A DNA stretch of 7,222 bases from Actinomycetes bacterium (GTDB lineage Bacteria; Actinomycetota; Acidimicrobiia; Acidimicrobiales; RAAP-2). The notes beneath the pieces were generated by a model. It ran no database searches, was not told where the DNA came from, and was given only the letters and a program-made list of their open reading frames with translations. Positions 1 to 5,298 of this stretch are shown here, one piece after another. The stretch spans positions 1-7,222 of the forward strand of contig JAKAZC010000135.1 of NCBI GenBank assembly GCA_021826655.1, written 5' to 3'. Each line of letters opens with the position of its first letter. Position 1 is the stretch's first letter. Position numbers and translations under genes: made by a program.

Positions 1-86
1 AACGTGCCGGCCGGCCACCCGGGACGCCCCCGGCTCCCCGCCGGCCGAGCCAGCCCGGCCGGGCCGCCCGACCCCGCCGACCCTGC

Positions 87-102
87 CGACCCGGCCGGGT
101 CG
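87..102. repeat. Perfect 16-bp palindrome upstream of rsmD
   Basis: CGACCCGGCCGGGTCG is its own reverse complement. As RNA it would form a 6-bp GC stem with a GGCC loop and no T-run follows, so it is not a canonical intrinsic terminator. It lies 82 bp upstream of the putative rsmD -10 box. It could be an operator, a weak terminator of an upstream gene, or a chance product of GC-rich low-complexity DNA. Confidence 0.45.
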
Positions 103-121
103 CCCACGGAGGGACGGGCCC

Positions 122-152
122 CGGAGGGCGGGGTACGGCGGTGCTCCCTCCG
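122..152. repeat. Inverted repeat CGGAGGG/CCCTCCG before the rsmD promoter
   Basis: CGGAGGG at 122-128 pairs with CCCTCCG at 146-152 across a 17-nt loop. A second direct copy of CGGAGGG sits at 107-113, so either left copy could pair with the right arm. If rsmD is leaderless the repeat lies upstream of transcription start and would act as DNA, for instance as a regulator site. Function is inferred only from position. Confidence 0.3.
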
Positions 153-184
153 CCGGCCGCAGCCGAGCCCGGAGGCGGCGCCGG

Positions 185-190
185 TAGGGT
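185..190 (+). promoter_or_regulatory. Putative -10 box of a leaderless rsmD promoter
   Basis: TAGGGT fits the actinobacterial TAnnnT -10 pattern and ends exactly 6 nt before the rsmD ATG at 197. Transcription would therefore begin at or next to the A of the start codon. No convincing TTGAC-like -35 is visible 16-19 bp upstream, which is common for GC-rich actinobacterial promoters. No Shine-Dalgarno sequence precedes the ATG, consistent with a leaderless transcript. Confidence 0.5.
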
Positions 191-196
191 GGTCCG

Positions 197-754
197 ATGC
201 GCGTGATCGGTGGGGAGTACCGGGGCAGGCGGCTGACAGCGCCCGTGGGGGACCACGTACGCCCCACCTCGGACCGGGTCCGTGAGGCCATCTACGACAT
301 CCTCTTCAGCCTCGGCGGGGTGGACGGTCTGCGGGTGGCCGACATCTTTGCCGGCACCGGTGCACTCGGTATCGAGGCGCTGTCCCGGGGGGCGGGCTCG
401 GTGACGTTCGTGGACCGGGACCCGCTCTCGGTCGCCGCCGTCCGGGCCAATCTGGTGTCGGCCGGCCTGGGGGACGCGGAGGCCGGTGGGGACGCCACGA
501 TCGTGCGGGCCGACGTGGACTCGTGGGTGGCGTCGAGTGCCGCCCACTTCGACCTCGTCCTGTGCGACCCCCCGTACGACTACTCGGCATGGGAACCCCT
601 GATCAGGATGCTCCCGGCCGATCTCGTGGTGCTCGAATCGGATGCAGAACTCCCGCCGGTGGACGGATGGGAGATGCTCAGATCCAGGCGCTATGGGGGT
701 ACCATCGTCACGGTTGCCCGCCCGGAGCGGGCGACGCAGAAAGGTGCCACGTGA
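197..754 (+). CDS. rsmD: 16S rRNA (guanine(966)-N(2))-methyltransferase RsmD
   Basis: RsmD transfers a methyl group from S-adenosylmethionine to N2 of G966 (E. coli numbering) of 16S rRNA in the assembling small subunit. The 185-residue product has the family's usual length. The N-terminal MRVIGGEYRGRRL and RPTSDRVREAIYDIL (residues 22-36) are family signatures. The SAM-binding glycine motif is FAGTGALGIEALSRGA (51-66), the acidic loop is FVDRD (71-75), and the catalytic N6/N2-methylase motif DPPY is at 124-127. The ATG at 197 is chosen because the conserved MRVIGG start follows directly and a TAGGGT box lies 6 nt upstream; there is no Shine-Dalgarno. The stop overlaps the coaD start as GTGA, so the two genes are probably translationally coupled. 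rsmD-coaD adjacency is common in bacteria. It is the first gene of the cluster seen here. Confidence 0.95.
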   Translation: MRVIGGEYRGRRLTAPVGDHVRPTSDRVREAIYDILFSLGGVDGLRVADIFAGTGALGIEALSRGAGSVTFVDRDPLSVAAVRANLVSAGLGDAEAGGDATIVRADVDSWVASSAAHFDLVLCDPPYDYSAWEPLIRMLPADLVVLESDAELPPVDGWEMLRSRRYGGTIVTVARPERATQKGAT

Positions 755-1233
755 GGATTGCGCTCATCCCGGGGTCGTTCGATCCCGTCCACAACGGGCA
801 TCTGGAGGTCATCGAGCGTGCATCGCGCCTCTTCGACGAGGTCGTCGTGGCCGCGTTGCGCAATCCCCAGAAGAGCGAGGCGCTGTTCGACGACGACGAG
901 CGTCGGGACATGCTGGAGGAGACGGTGGCCCACCTGGCCAATGTGCGGGTGGTGACCATGTCCACCCTGGTGGTGAACGTCGCCCAGGAGGTGGGGGCCA
1001 GCGCCATCGTCAAAGGGCTGCGCGCCGTGTCCGACTTCGAGAACGAGTTGCAGATGGCCCAGATGAACAAGCAGCTGTCGGGGGTCGAGACGCTGTTCAT
1101 CCCGACCAGCTCGGCTCATTCGTTCATCGCCTCACGTCTGCTGCGCGAGGTGGCGCGCTTCGGCGGTGACGTCACCGCGTTCGTGCCCAAGGTGGTCGCC
1201 CAGCGGCTCGAGGAGAAGTTCGCCGATGAGTGA
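751..1233 (+). CDS. coaD: Pantetheine-phosphate adenylyltransferase CoaD (PPAT)
   Basis: CoaD makes dephospho-CoA and pyrophosphate from 4'-phosphopantetheine and ATP, the penultimate step of coenzyme A synthesis in the cytosol. The GTG at 751 gives a 160-residue protein of normal length beginning directly with the conserved MRIALIPGSFDPVHNGHL. The nucleotidyltransferase T/HxGH-type motif is HNGH (residues 14-17). Further signatures are NPQK (38-41), KGLRAVSDFENELQMAQMN (88-106) and the C-terminal ARFGGDVTAFVP (135-146). AAAGGTG just before the start can serve as ribosome binding site, and GTGA overlap with rsmD suggests coupling. One oddity is that the ATP-phosphate loop, usually SFxSSSxVRE, reads SFIASRLLRE (124-133), so two of the usual serines are replaced. 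The frame is open upstream to 523, but that part is antiparallel in composition and lies inside rsmD, so it is not coding. The 8-bp overlap with the next gene continues the operon. Confidence 0.95.
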   Translation: MRIALIPGSFDPVHNGHLEVIERASRLFDEVVVAALRNPQKSEALFDDDERRDMLEETVAHLANVRVVTMSTLVVNVAQEVGASAIVKGLRAVSDFENELQMAQMNKQLSGVETLFIPTSSAHSFIASRLLREVARFGGDVTAFVPKVVAQRLEEKFADE

Positions 1234-1825
1234 GGTGTTCGACGATCTGGACCAGGAGGTGGCCGACGGCGAGCAGGCCGACGCCGAGGCGTACCTGAGG
1301 AGCGCACTCGACGTCGTGTTGACCGCCAAGCCGATGCCGCTGTCGTCGTCGGTTCGGGTCGAGCGCGACGAACTCGTCGAGCTCATCGAAGGGGCGCTCG
1401 AGCGCCTGCCCGAGGAGATCAAACAGGCCCGGTGGATGTTGAAGGAGCGCGACGACTTCCTGGCGGAGACCCAGCGAAAGGCCGCCGGGATCGTGGAGGA
1501 GGCCCGTGTCCAGACCGAGCGAATGGTCCAGCGGACCGAAGTCGTACGCCAGGCAAACCACGTCGCCCAGCGGATCCTCGACGATGCCAACGAGGAGGCG
1601 CGCCGTCTCCGCCACGAGGCGGAGGACTATGCCGACAAGAAGCTGGCCAGCTTCGAGATCGTGCTCGACCGCACGATGAAGACGGTCCAGGCCGGACGCG
1701 AAAAGCTCCAGGTCAGCCCCATCCCAGCCGTGGAGATCGGCGATCAGGGGGACACGTCTGTGGCTACGGGTGGACCCGGCTCCGACGACGAGCCGGAGGG
1801 GTTCTTCGACCAGGACCAGGCGTGA
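1226..1825 (+). CDS. sepIVA: SepIVA-like (Rv2927c-type) coiled-coil protein, DivIVA/ATP synthase b-like
   Basis: The 199-residue product is acidic at both ends with a long charged helix between about residues 45 and 160, predicted by eye to be coiled coil. It has no signal peptide or membrane segment. From memory of the mycobacterial protein Rv2927c (SepIVA, a septum-associated DivIVA-domain protein that lies near DUF177 and rnc genes), the matches are a start of the form xxVFxxLDxxV, then RDELVELIEGALERLPEEI (47-65), then KERDDFLAETQRKA, ADRI/QRILDDA-like repeats, and KKLASFEIVLDRTMKTVQAG (138-157). It is roughly 45 residues shorter than Rv2927c, apparently in the central helix. Such proteins are often misnamed ATP synthase F0 subunit b. 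In mycobacteria the homologue is tied to polar growth and division; the same role here is inference. ATG at 1226 is chosen for the homology and for GAGGAG 10 nt upstream. It overlaps coaD by 8 bp and yceD by GTGA. Confidence 0.75.
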   Translation: MSEVFDDLDQEVADGEQADAEAYLRSALDVVLTAKPMPLSSSVRVERDELVELIEGALERLPEEIKQARWMLKERDDFLAETQRKAAGIVEEARVQTERMVQRTEVVRQANHVAQRILDDANEEARRLRHEAEDYADKKLASFEIVLDRTMKTVQAGREKLQVSPIPAVEIGDQGDTSVATGGPGSDDEPEGFFDQDQA

Positions 1826-2415
1826 ACCTCGCCGTGACGGTCCCCGACGACGCCGATGGCCCGGAACCGGTTCCCGTCGAGGCGTCCCGACGGCCCCCCC
1901 GCCCGTTCCTGGTGCAGGTTGCCGCGTTGCGCAAGCAGGGTGGGGCGACCCGGGTCGAGCACCGCGAGGGACCGATCGCCGGTCTCGGAGCGGTATCGGT
2001 GGTGGTTCCCGATGAGGAACCGGTGGTACTCGACGTCACCCTGGCCTCCTATCCGGGCGGGATCACGGCCGACGGCACCGTGACCGCGTCCTGGCACGGG
2101 GAGTGCCGGCGCTGCGGCGGTCCGGTGGCGGGCAGGGTGTCGGCACGGGTCCGGGAGCGATTCGCGCCGAACGGGGGCACGGACCGGGATGAGGAGGCCT
2201 ATCCGCTGGAGGGCGACCAGCTCGATCTCGAGCCGCTGGCCCGGGACGCCGTCCTCCTCGACCTCCCGCTGGCCCCGCTCTGCCGCGAGGACTGCGCCGG
2301 GCTGTGTCCGACGTGCGGCTCCAACCGGAACGACGAGTCGTGCTCCTGCGCCCCTGTCGTGCACCCGAGGTGGGCCGCCCTCGATGCCCTGCGTGACCAG
2401 GACCCCTCGATCTGA
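1822..2415 (+). CDS. yceD: YceD/DUF177 family protein
   Basis: The DUF177 family sits next to rpmF across most bacteria and is linked to 23S rRNA accumulation or large-subunit assembly, and to chloroplast homologues; the exact activity is not settled. The 197-residue product has an N-terminal variable stretch, then the domain core with LDVTLASYPGGI (70-81), a first cysteine pair CRRC (95-98) and the C-terminal signature CREDCAGLCPTCGSN (154-168) followed by CSC (174-176). The cysteine set (95, 98, 154, 158, 162, 165, 174, 176) is a plausible metal-binding cluster. It ends with PRWAALDALR, as family members usually do. GTG at 1822 is chosen because it overlaps the upstream stop as GTGA; the frame is open much further upstream, but only as a shadow of the SepIVA-like gene. 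The next gene is rpmF after 34 bp, the typical family context. Confidence 0.9.
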   Translation: MNLAVTVPDDADGPEPVPVEASRRPPRPFLVQVAALRKQGGATRVEHREGPIAGLGAVSVVVPDEEPVVLDVTLASYPGGITADGTVTASWHGECRRCGGPVAGRVSARVRERFAPNGGTDRDEEAYPLEGDQLDLEPLARDAVLLDLPLAPLCREDCAGLCPTCGSNRNDESCSCAPVVHPRWAALDALRDQDPSI

Positions 2416-2434
2416 CCCCGTCCTCGATCTGACC
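2405..2434 (+). repeat. 13-bp direct repeat across the yceD stop and rpmF promoter
   Basis: CCTCGATCTGACC occurs at 2405-2417 and again at 2422-2434, a 17-bp period. The first copy contains the yceD stop codon (TGA 2413-2415) and overlaps the proposed -35 element. The second copy abuts the TAGGAT -10 box. Spacing of under two helical turns would allow paired regulator binding, or the repeat may be a simple duplication. Confidence 0.6.
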
Positions 2435-2440
2435 TAGGAT
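2412..2440 (+). promoter_or_regulatory. Putative internal promoter for rpmF-plsX
   Basis: CTGACC (2412-2417; 4 of 6 to TTGACA) and TAGGAT (2435-2440; 4 of 6 to TATAAT, fits TAnnnT) are separated by 17 bp. Start of transcription would fall near 2447, only a few bases before the rpmF ATG at 2450, giving an almost leaderless messenger. No purine-rich Shine-Dalgarno lies at the usual distance from that ATG, which supports the idea. It would let the ribosomal protein gene and plsX be expressed apart from the upstream genes. Confidence 0.5.
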
Positions 2441-2449
2441 GTCCTCCTT

Positions 2450-2629
2450 ATGGCCGTTCCGAAGAAGAAGACCTCCAAGGCGAAGAGCCGCAGCCGCCGG
2501 GCATCCAACTGGGTGCTGAAGGCCCCGGCGCGGTCGGTGTGCCCCCAGTGCAAGACCGCCAAGCTCCCGCACATCGTGTGTCCCAACTGCGGTTGGTACA
2601 AAGGCCGTCAGGCCATCGACGTAGACTAG
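2450..2629 (+). CDS. rpmF: 50S ribosomal protein L32, zinc-ribbon form
   Basis: L32 is a small protein of the large ribosomal subunit, near the peptidyl transferase side of the assembly. The 59-residue product begins [18 protein letters not shown], the classic lysine/arginine-rich L32 start, and has two cysteine pairs, CPQC (31-34) and CPNC (44-47), spaced as in the zinc-binding form, ending [12 protein letters not shown]. Many actinobacteria carry both zinc-binding and zinc-free L32; this is the zinc-binding one, so any zinc-free paralogue would be elsewhere. It follows yceD and precedes plsX, the most conserved context for rpmF. Its TAG stop shares a base with the GTG start of plsX (TAGTG), so the pair is probably coupled. 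Confidence 0.96.
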   Translation: MAVPKKKTSKAKSRSRRASNWVLKAPARSVCPQCKTAKLPHIVCPNCGWYKGRQAIDVD

Positions 2630-3684
2630 TGGCGCGAGGCGGACCCCGGCCGACGGGGGAGGCGTTCCGCGCCCTCCCGGTCGCGGTCGACGCAATGGGT
2701 GGGGACAAGGCACCTGACGAGATCGTCGCCGGGGCGCGCCACGTCGCCGCGAACGGCGACATCGGGGTACTGCTGGTGGGCCTCGAGGGGAGGATGGGCG
2801 ACACTGCCGACCTGCCAACGCTCCACTGCGCCGAGGTCATCGGCATGGATGACGACCCCGGCCAGGGCGTCCGACGGAAGAAGGACTCGACCCTGGTGCG
2901 GGCCGCCGAGGCGGTACGCGACGGTCAGGCCATGGCCATGGTCTCGGCCGGCAACACAGGTGCCACGATGGCCTCGGCCCTCCTGCGGATGGGGCGACTC
3001 CCCGGCGTGATCCGGCCGGCGATCGCCACGCCGATCCCCGATCTCAAGAAGGACCATCCGACGGTGATGCTCGACGCGGGGGCGAATGCCGAGGCCACGG
3101 TACCGATGCTCATCCAATTCGCTCAGATGGGCGCGGCCTACTCGACGGCGCGCTACGGAGTGAGCCGGCCCCGGGTGGCACTGCTGTCGATCGGCGAGGA
3201 GAAGTCGAAGGGTACGCCGCTCGTCAAGGAGGCCCATGCGCTCCTGGCCGAGGGTGGCCACGGTGACTTCGAGTTCGTCGGCAACGTCGAGGGTCGGGAC
3301 TTCTTCGACGATCACGCCGACGTCATCGTGACCGACGGGTTCACCGGAAATGTCGCGCTCAAGACACTCGAGGGCACGCTGCGCTTCCTGATGTCGGCGC
3401 TCACCGGGATCCTCACCCGTCCCGAGGTGGCCGACGCGGCGGACGTCCTGTTCCCGCACCTGCTCCCCCTCGCTGGCAGACTCGACCCCGAGACCACGGG
3501 CGGCGCCATGCTGCTCGGGGTCGATGGGGTCTGCGTCATCAGCCACGGGTCGTCGACCTCGGTCGCCATGGTCAACGCCATCACCGTCGCCCATGACGTC
3601 GCGGTAGGCGGCCTGGTCGCGGCCATCGCAGCTGCCGTGCGGCCCCCGGCCGACGGCAGTGAGCCGGCGCCTGCTTCGGGCTGA
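2629..3684 (+). CDS. plsX: Phosphate acyltransferase PlsX
   Basis: PlsX converts acyl-ACP and phosphate into acyl-phosphate, the donor that PlsY uses to acylate glycerol-3-phosphate in phospholipid synthesis; it is a peripheral membrane enzyme. The 351-residue product shows AVDAMGGDKAP (19-29), SAGNTGA (106-112), LDAGANAE (148-155), SIGEEKSKGTPL (187-198), GNVEGRDFF (218-226), VTDGFTGNVALK (234-245) and GVDGVCVISHGSS (297-309), covering the whole family from end to end with no break. The start is inferred: GTG at 2629 adds about 15 residues before the usual beginning, but it is the only usable start upstream of the conserved AVDAMGGD, and it overlaps the rpmF stop. The ATG at 2696 lies inside that motif and is too late. 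A fapR, fabD, acpP or rnc gene does not follow, unlike many plsX operons; the cluster ends here. Confidence 0.95.
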   Translation: MARGGPRPTGEAFRALPVAVDAMGGDKAPDEIVAGARHVAANGDIGVLLVGLEGRMGDTADLPTLHCAEVIGMDDDPGQGVRRKKDSTLVRAAEAVRDGQAMAMVSAGNTGATMASALLRMGRLPGVIRPAIATPIPDLKKDHPTVMLDAGANAEATVPMLIQFAQMGAAYSTARYGVSRPRVALLSIGEEKSKGTPLVKEAHALLAEGGHGDFEFVGNVEGRDFFDDHADVIVTDGFTGNVALKTLEGTLRFLMSALTGILTRPEVADAADVLFPHLLPLAGRLDPETTGGAMLLGVDGVCVISHGSSTSVAMVNAITVAHDVAVGGLVAAIAAAVRPPADGSEPAPASG

Positions 3685-3786
3685 CCCGCCGCCCTCCCGG
3701 AGCGTGCCGGGCCTGGGCGCGGTCGGTCGGCTCGTGGGCGGCGGCGCCGGACGCGCAGCCGTCGGGTGCGGACCGACTGCGTGCCC

Positions 3787-3804
3787 CGGGTCGAGCTCGG
3801 CCCG
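3787..3804 (+). terminator. Possible intrinsic terminator downstream of plsX
   Basis: CGGGTCGAGCTCGGCCCG folds into a 7-bp stem (one G-U pair) with an AGCT loop and is followed by TTTGCT. It lies about 100 nt after the plsX stop. The T-tract is only three bases, so termination strength is doubtful, though short T-tracts are usual in GC-rich actinobacteria. Confidence 0.25.
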
Positions 3805-3842
3805 TTTGCTCAGCTGGGCCACCGGTCGCGACGGAGGGAACG

Positions 3843-4262
3843 GTGGACCGGACTCGGATGCTCGACCCGGTCGTGCGGTCCGGCGGGCCGGTGCAACCGT
3901 TCGTCGGTTCCCCGGGCGCGACCGTGCCCGATGTGAACACCCCGAAGGACGTCGGATCAGACGAAGCGAACGTCGACGACCCGACGTTCACCACGGCGAC
4001 CAGGGCCAGCGGCGCGAGGTCCGTCCGCACCAGGGGAATCGGGTCGTCGGGTCGATCCCGCGCTCGGGTCTTCTGCCCACGAGCCGCAGGGGGCGCCTGC
4101 CCCGGGTCGACGGGGAGTCAGTCTCGGGCGAAGGCTGCCAGGTCGCGTGCGGTGTCCCGGCTGACATCGGGGCAGGCGATGGTGAAGATCTCCGTGCCGT
4201 GCGTGGTCCCCATCTGCTGTCGACAGCGGGCCGGGACCCCGGCCCGCATCAGTAGCCGGTAG
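3843..4262 (+). CDS. Doubtful hypothetical ORF in convergent gap
   Basis: A GTG at 3843 is preceded by GGAGGG with 4 nt spacing, the strongest Shine-Dalgarno on the + strand of this window. For the first 60 codons I counted by hand roughly 67% GC at position 1, 58% at position 2 and 88% at position 3, with about half the codons starting with G; this is a coding-like pattern. The 139-residue product is otherwise unrecognised. A stretch GATVPDVNTPKDV (residues 25-37) faintly recalls the tail of MobA-like nucleotidyltransferases, but no such domain precedes it. Against it: the third-position bias fades after about residue 64, and the last 48 residues are antisense to the esterase gene, which is certainly real. 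It may be a decayed gene, a short gene broken by a frameshift, or chance. Confidence 0.15.
   Translation: MDRTRMLDPVVRSGGPVQPFVGSPGATVPDVNTPKDVGSDEANVDDPTFTTATRASGARSVRTRGIGSSGRSRARVFCPRAAGGACPGSTGSQSRAKAARSRAVSRLTSGQAMVKISVPCVVPICCRQRAGTPARISSR
3968..3989. repeat. Perfect 8-bp inverted repeat in convergent gap
   Basis: GAACGTCG (3968-3975) and CGACGTTC (3982-3989) are exact reverse complements around a 6-nt spacer ACGACC. There is no T-tract. Being symmetrical, it could slow transcription from either side between the convergent plsX and esterase genes, or be a regulator site. It also falls within the doubtful ORF starting at 3843. Confidence 0.45.
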
Positions 4263-5149
4263 AACTCGATCCCCTCGTCGCGCAGCGGGTCACACTCGTT
4301 CACGTTGATCACCACCGGGGGCAGGCCGGTCACGTCGTCGACGGTGGCGAAGAGGGGCCAGGCCAGCGGGTCGCCGGCCTCGAACGCCTCGATGCCGTAG
4401 CCCATGCGCCCCCGGTTGGAGTGCAGGCTGAGCAGGATGCCCTCGTTCTGGGTCGATGACGGGAGCCGGTCCTGGGGCCACGTGCCGGCGAGGTACGGGC
4501 ACAGCGCGTACAGCCCCTTGACCATGCCGATGTGACCGGCCCGGAGGAGCGACATCCCGGTGGCGAGCGCGAGGTTGCCGCCACCGCTCTCACCGGCGAT
4601 CACGACCCGTGACGGGTCGATCCCGAGGTGGGCCGCGTGGTCGACGGTCCAGTGGAAGCCCGAGATGCAGTCGTTCAGGCCGGCGGGATAGGGGGCGACC
4701 TCGGGCACCGACGACGCCGACACGGCGTTGCGGAAGTCGATCATCACCACGGCCACCCGATTCGCGGCGATGAGCTTGCCCCAGCCCCGGTACATCCCGT
4801 CGAAGCAGGACAGGTTTGTCATCCCGCCACCGTGGATGTAGTACACGCAGGGAAGCACCTCTTCGGTGTCGGGTCGGATCACCTGGAGGTTGACGGAGTT
4901 CCTGTCGGGCGACGATGTCACCTGTTCGGTGTGGATCAGCAGCCCTGCGGACGGGGCGGCGTCCTCCGTGTCACACAGATCCATGAAGGTGCGGAAGACC
5001 TCGGTGGCCTCGAGCGCCTCGGGCGTGTTGGCCTCGGCCACGAGTACGTCACGACTGGCGACGTCGGTCGCCGCTAGCGGGGGAATCGCAGCGAGGAGGG
5101 CCTTGATCCGCGGATCGATGCGGGGATCCCTGGCGATGTCGTGGGACAT
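4118..5149 (-). CDS. HSL-family (family IV) alpha/beta hydrolase, probable esterase/lipase
   Basis: The product is a probable carboxylic ester hydrolase of 343 residues, cytosolic (no signal peptide or membrane segment). The hormone-sensitive-lipase family oxyanion motif HGGG is at residues 106-109. The nucleophile elbow GESGGG (186-191) carries Ser188 and differs slightly from the usual GDSAGG. The acid is probably Asp287 in NECDPLRDEG and the base His317 in THGTEIF. The conserved YPAGLNDCISGFHW (154-167) and DPSRVVIAGESGGGNLA are also typical. The first 70 residues form the cap region that helps choose the substrate, which cannot be read from sequence. ATG at 5149 is supported by AGGAG with 6 nt spacing (+ strand 5156-5160). 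It follows the acyl-CoA dehydrogenase gene on the same strand after 194 bp, so shared regulation is possible but not certain; a role in releasing acyl groups for beta-oxidation is inference. Confidence 0.88.
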   Translation of the reverse strand: MSHDIARDPRIDPRIKALLAAIPPLAATDVASRDVLVAEANTPEALEATEVFRTFMDLCDTEDAAPSAGLLIHTEQVTSSPDRNSVNLQVIRPDTEEVLPCVYYIHGGGMTNLSCFDGMYRGWGKLIAANRVAVVMIDFRNAVSASSVPEVAPYPAGLNDCISGFHWTVDHAAHLGIDPSRVVIAGESGGGNLALATGMSLLRAGHIGMVKGLYALCPYLAGTWPQDRLPSSTQNEGILLSLHSNRGRMGYGIEAFEAGDPLAWPLFATVDDVTGLPPVVINVNECDPLRDEGIEFYRLLMRAGVPARCRQQMGTTHGTEIFTIACPDVSRDTARDLAAFARD

Positions 5150-5200
5150 GGTGTGCTCCTGGCGTCGAGATCGTTCGGCGGTGTGGGCCGGCGGATCATG

Positions 5201-5275
5201 TGGGCTGGGCCGGGCTGGGCCGGGCTGGGCCGGGATGGGCGTCGGGGATGGGCGTCGGGGATGGGCGTCGGGGCG
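5201..5275 (+). repeat. G-tract tandem repeat array, strong G-quadruplex candidate
   Basis: Two adjoining short tandem repeats lie between the dehydrogenase stop and the esterase start. The first has four 10-bp units of the form CGGGCTGGGC (5201-5240, the first base and the last unit diverged). The second has three 13-bp units of the form GGGGATGGGCGTC (5231-5269) plus a partial copy. Together they give 13 runs of three or four G in 72 nt, separated by loops of only 2 or 4 nt. This far exceeds the usual G3+N1-7 quadruplex rule. The G-rich strand is the non-transcribed one of neither gene: for the minus-strand genes the messenger would be C-rich. Thirteen is not a multiple of three and no frame here is gene-like. 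Confidence 0.85.
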
Positions 5276-5298
5276 ACACGGGCCTGCGGGAGGACCCG

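Larger units (their letters stand above)
1..184. other. Extremely GC-rich upstream region, no gene supported
   Basis: No reading frame here resembles a protein I recognise. The one + frame that is open from the left edge continues out of frame into rsmD and encodes only Pro/Ala/Gly/Asp low-complexity sequence. The region contains three imperfect 9-bp units (67-93, of the form GCCGACCCN), a perfect 16-bp palindrome (87-102) and a 7-bp inverted repeat (122-152). The most likely reading is a spacer and upstream regulatory region for rsmD. It could also hold the 3' flank of a gene lying to the left, for example recG, which often precedes rsmD, but no RecG-like tail is visible. Confidence 0.5.
3685..4117. 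other. Convergent intergenic gap between plsX and esterase gene
   Basis: No recognisable gene fills these 433 bp. Visible structures are a 5-bp hairpin CCCGG/CCGGG (3696-3711) starting 12 nt after the plsX stop, a long-range 12-bp stem with two G-T pairs (3717-3728 with 3771-3782), a near-palindrome followed by TTT (3787-3804) and a perfect 8-bp inverted repeat (3968-3989). From 3843 a + frame shows coding-like third-position GC for about 60 codons and has a good ribosome binding site; see that entry. The rest I read as untranslated 3' sequence of plsX. Confidence 0.5.

Noticed and set aside
4..285. 93-codon + frame at the left edge, rich in Pro/Ala/Gly with a DPADPADPA stretch
   Set aside because: It overlaps the start of rsmD out of frame, has no ribosome binding site and reflects low-complexity GC-rich DNA.
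523..750. Upstream extension of the coaD frame to 523
   Set aside because: It lies entirely inside rsmD, and the conserved CoaD start MRIALIPGSFDP begins at the GTG at 751, which overlaps the rsmD stop in the usual GTGA manner.
2626..3822. Long minus-strand open frame of 398 codons opposite plsX
   Set aside because: It is the GC-rich antisense shadow of plsX, rich in Arg/Gly/His/Pro with no domain; plsX is complete with all family motifs.
3918..3956. GATVPDVNTPKDV as the tail of a MobA-type nucleotidyltransferase
   Set aside because: No nucleotide-binding GG(x)SxRMG segment or other part of such a domain is found upstream in any + frame; a short match in Pro/Val/Asp-rich sequence is likely chance.
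3581..4030. Minus-strand frame with LALVAVVNVGSST, recalling the acetate kinase beginning VNxGSSS
   Set aside because: ackA does neighbour yceD-rpmF-plsX in some bacteria, so I looked for it. The likeness stops after about eight residues in all three minus frames, the frame runs antisense into plsX, and codon-position GC favours the + strand.
4628..5077. + strand open frame of 149 codons opposite the esterase
   Set aside because: Antisense shadow of the esterase with a Val/Gly/His/Asp-rich composition and no ribosome binding site.
5201..5275. CRISPR array or transposon end
   Set aside because: Units are 10 and 13 bp with no spacers of constant length between them, and no cas or transposase gene is in the window.
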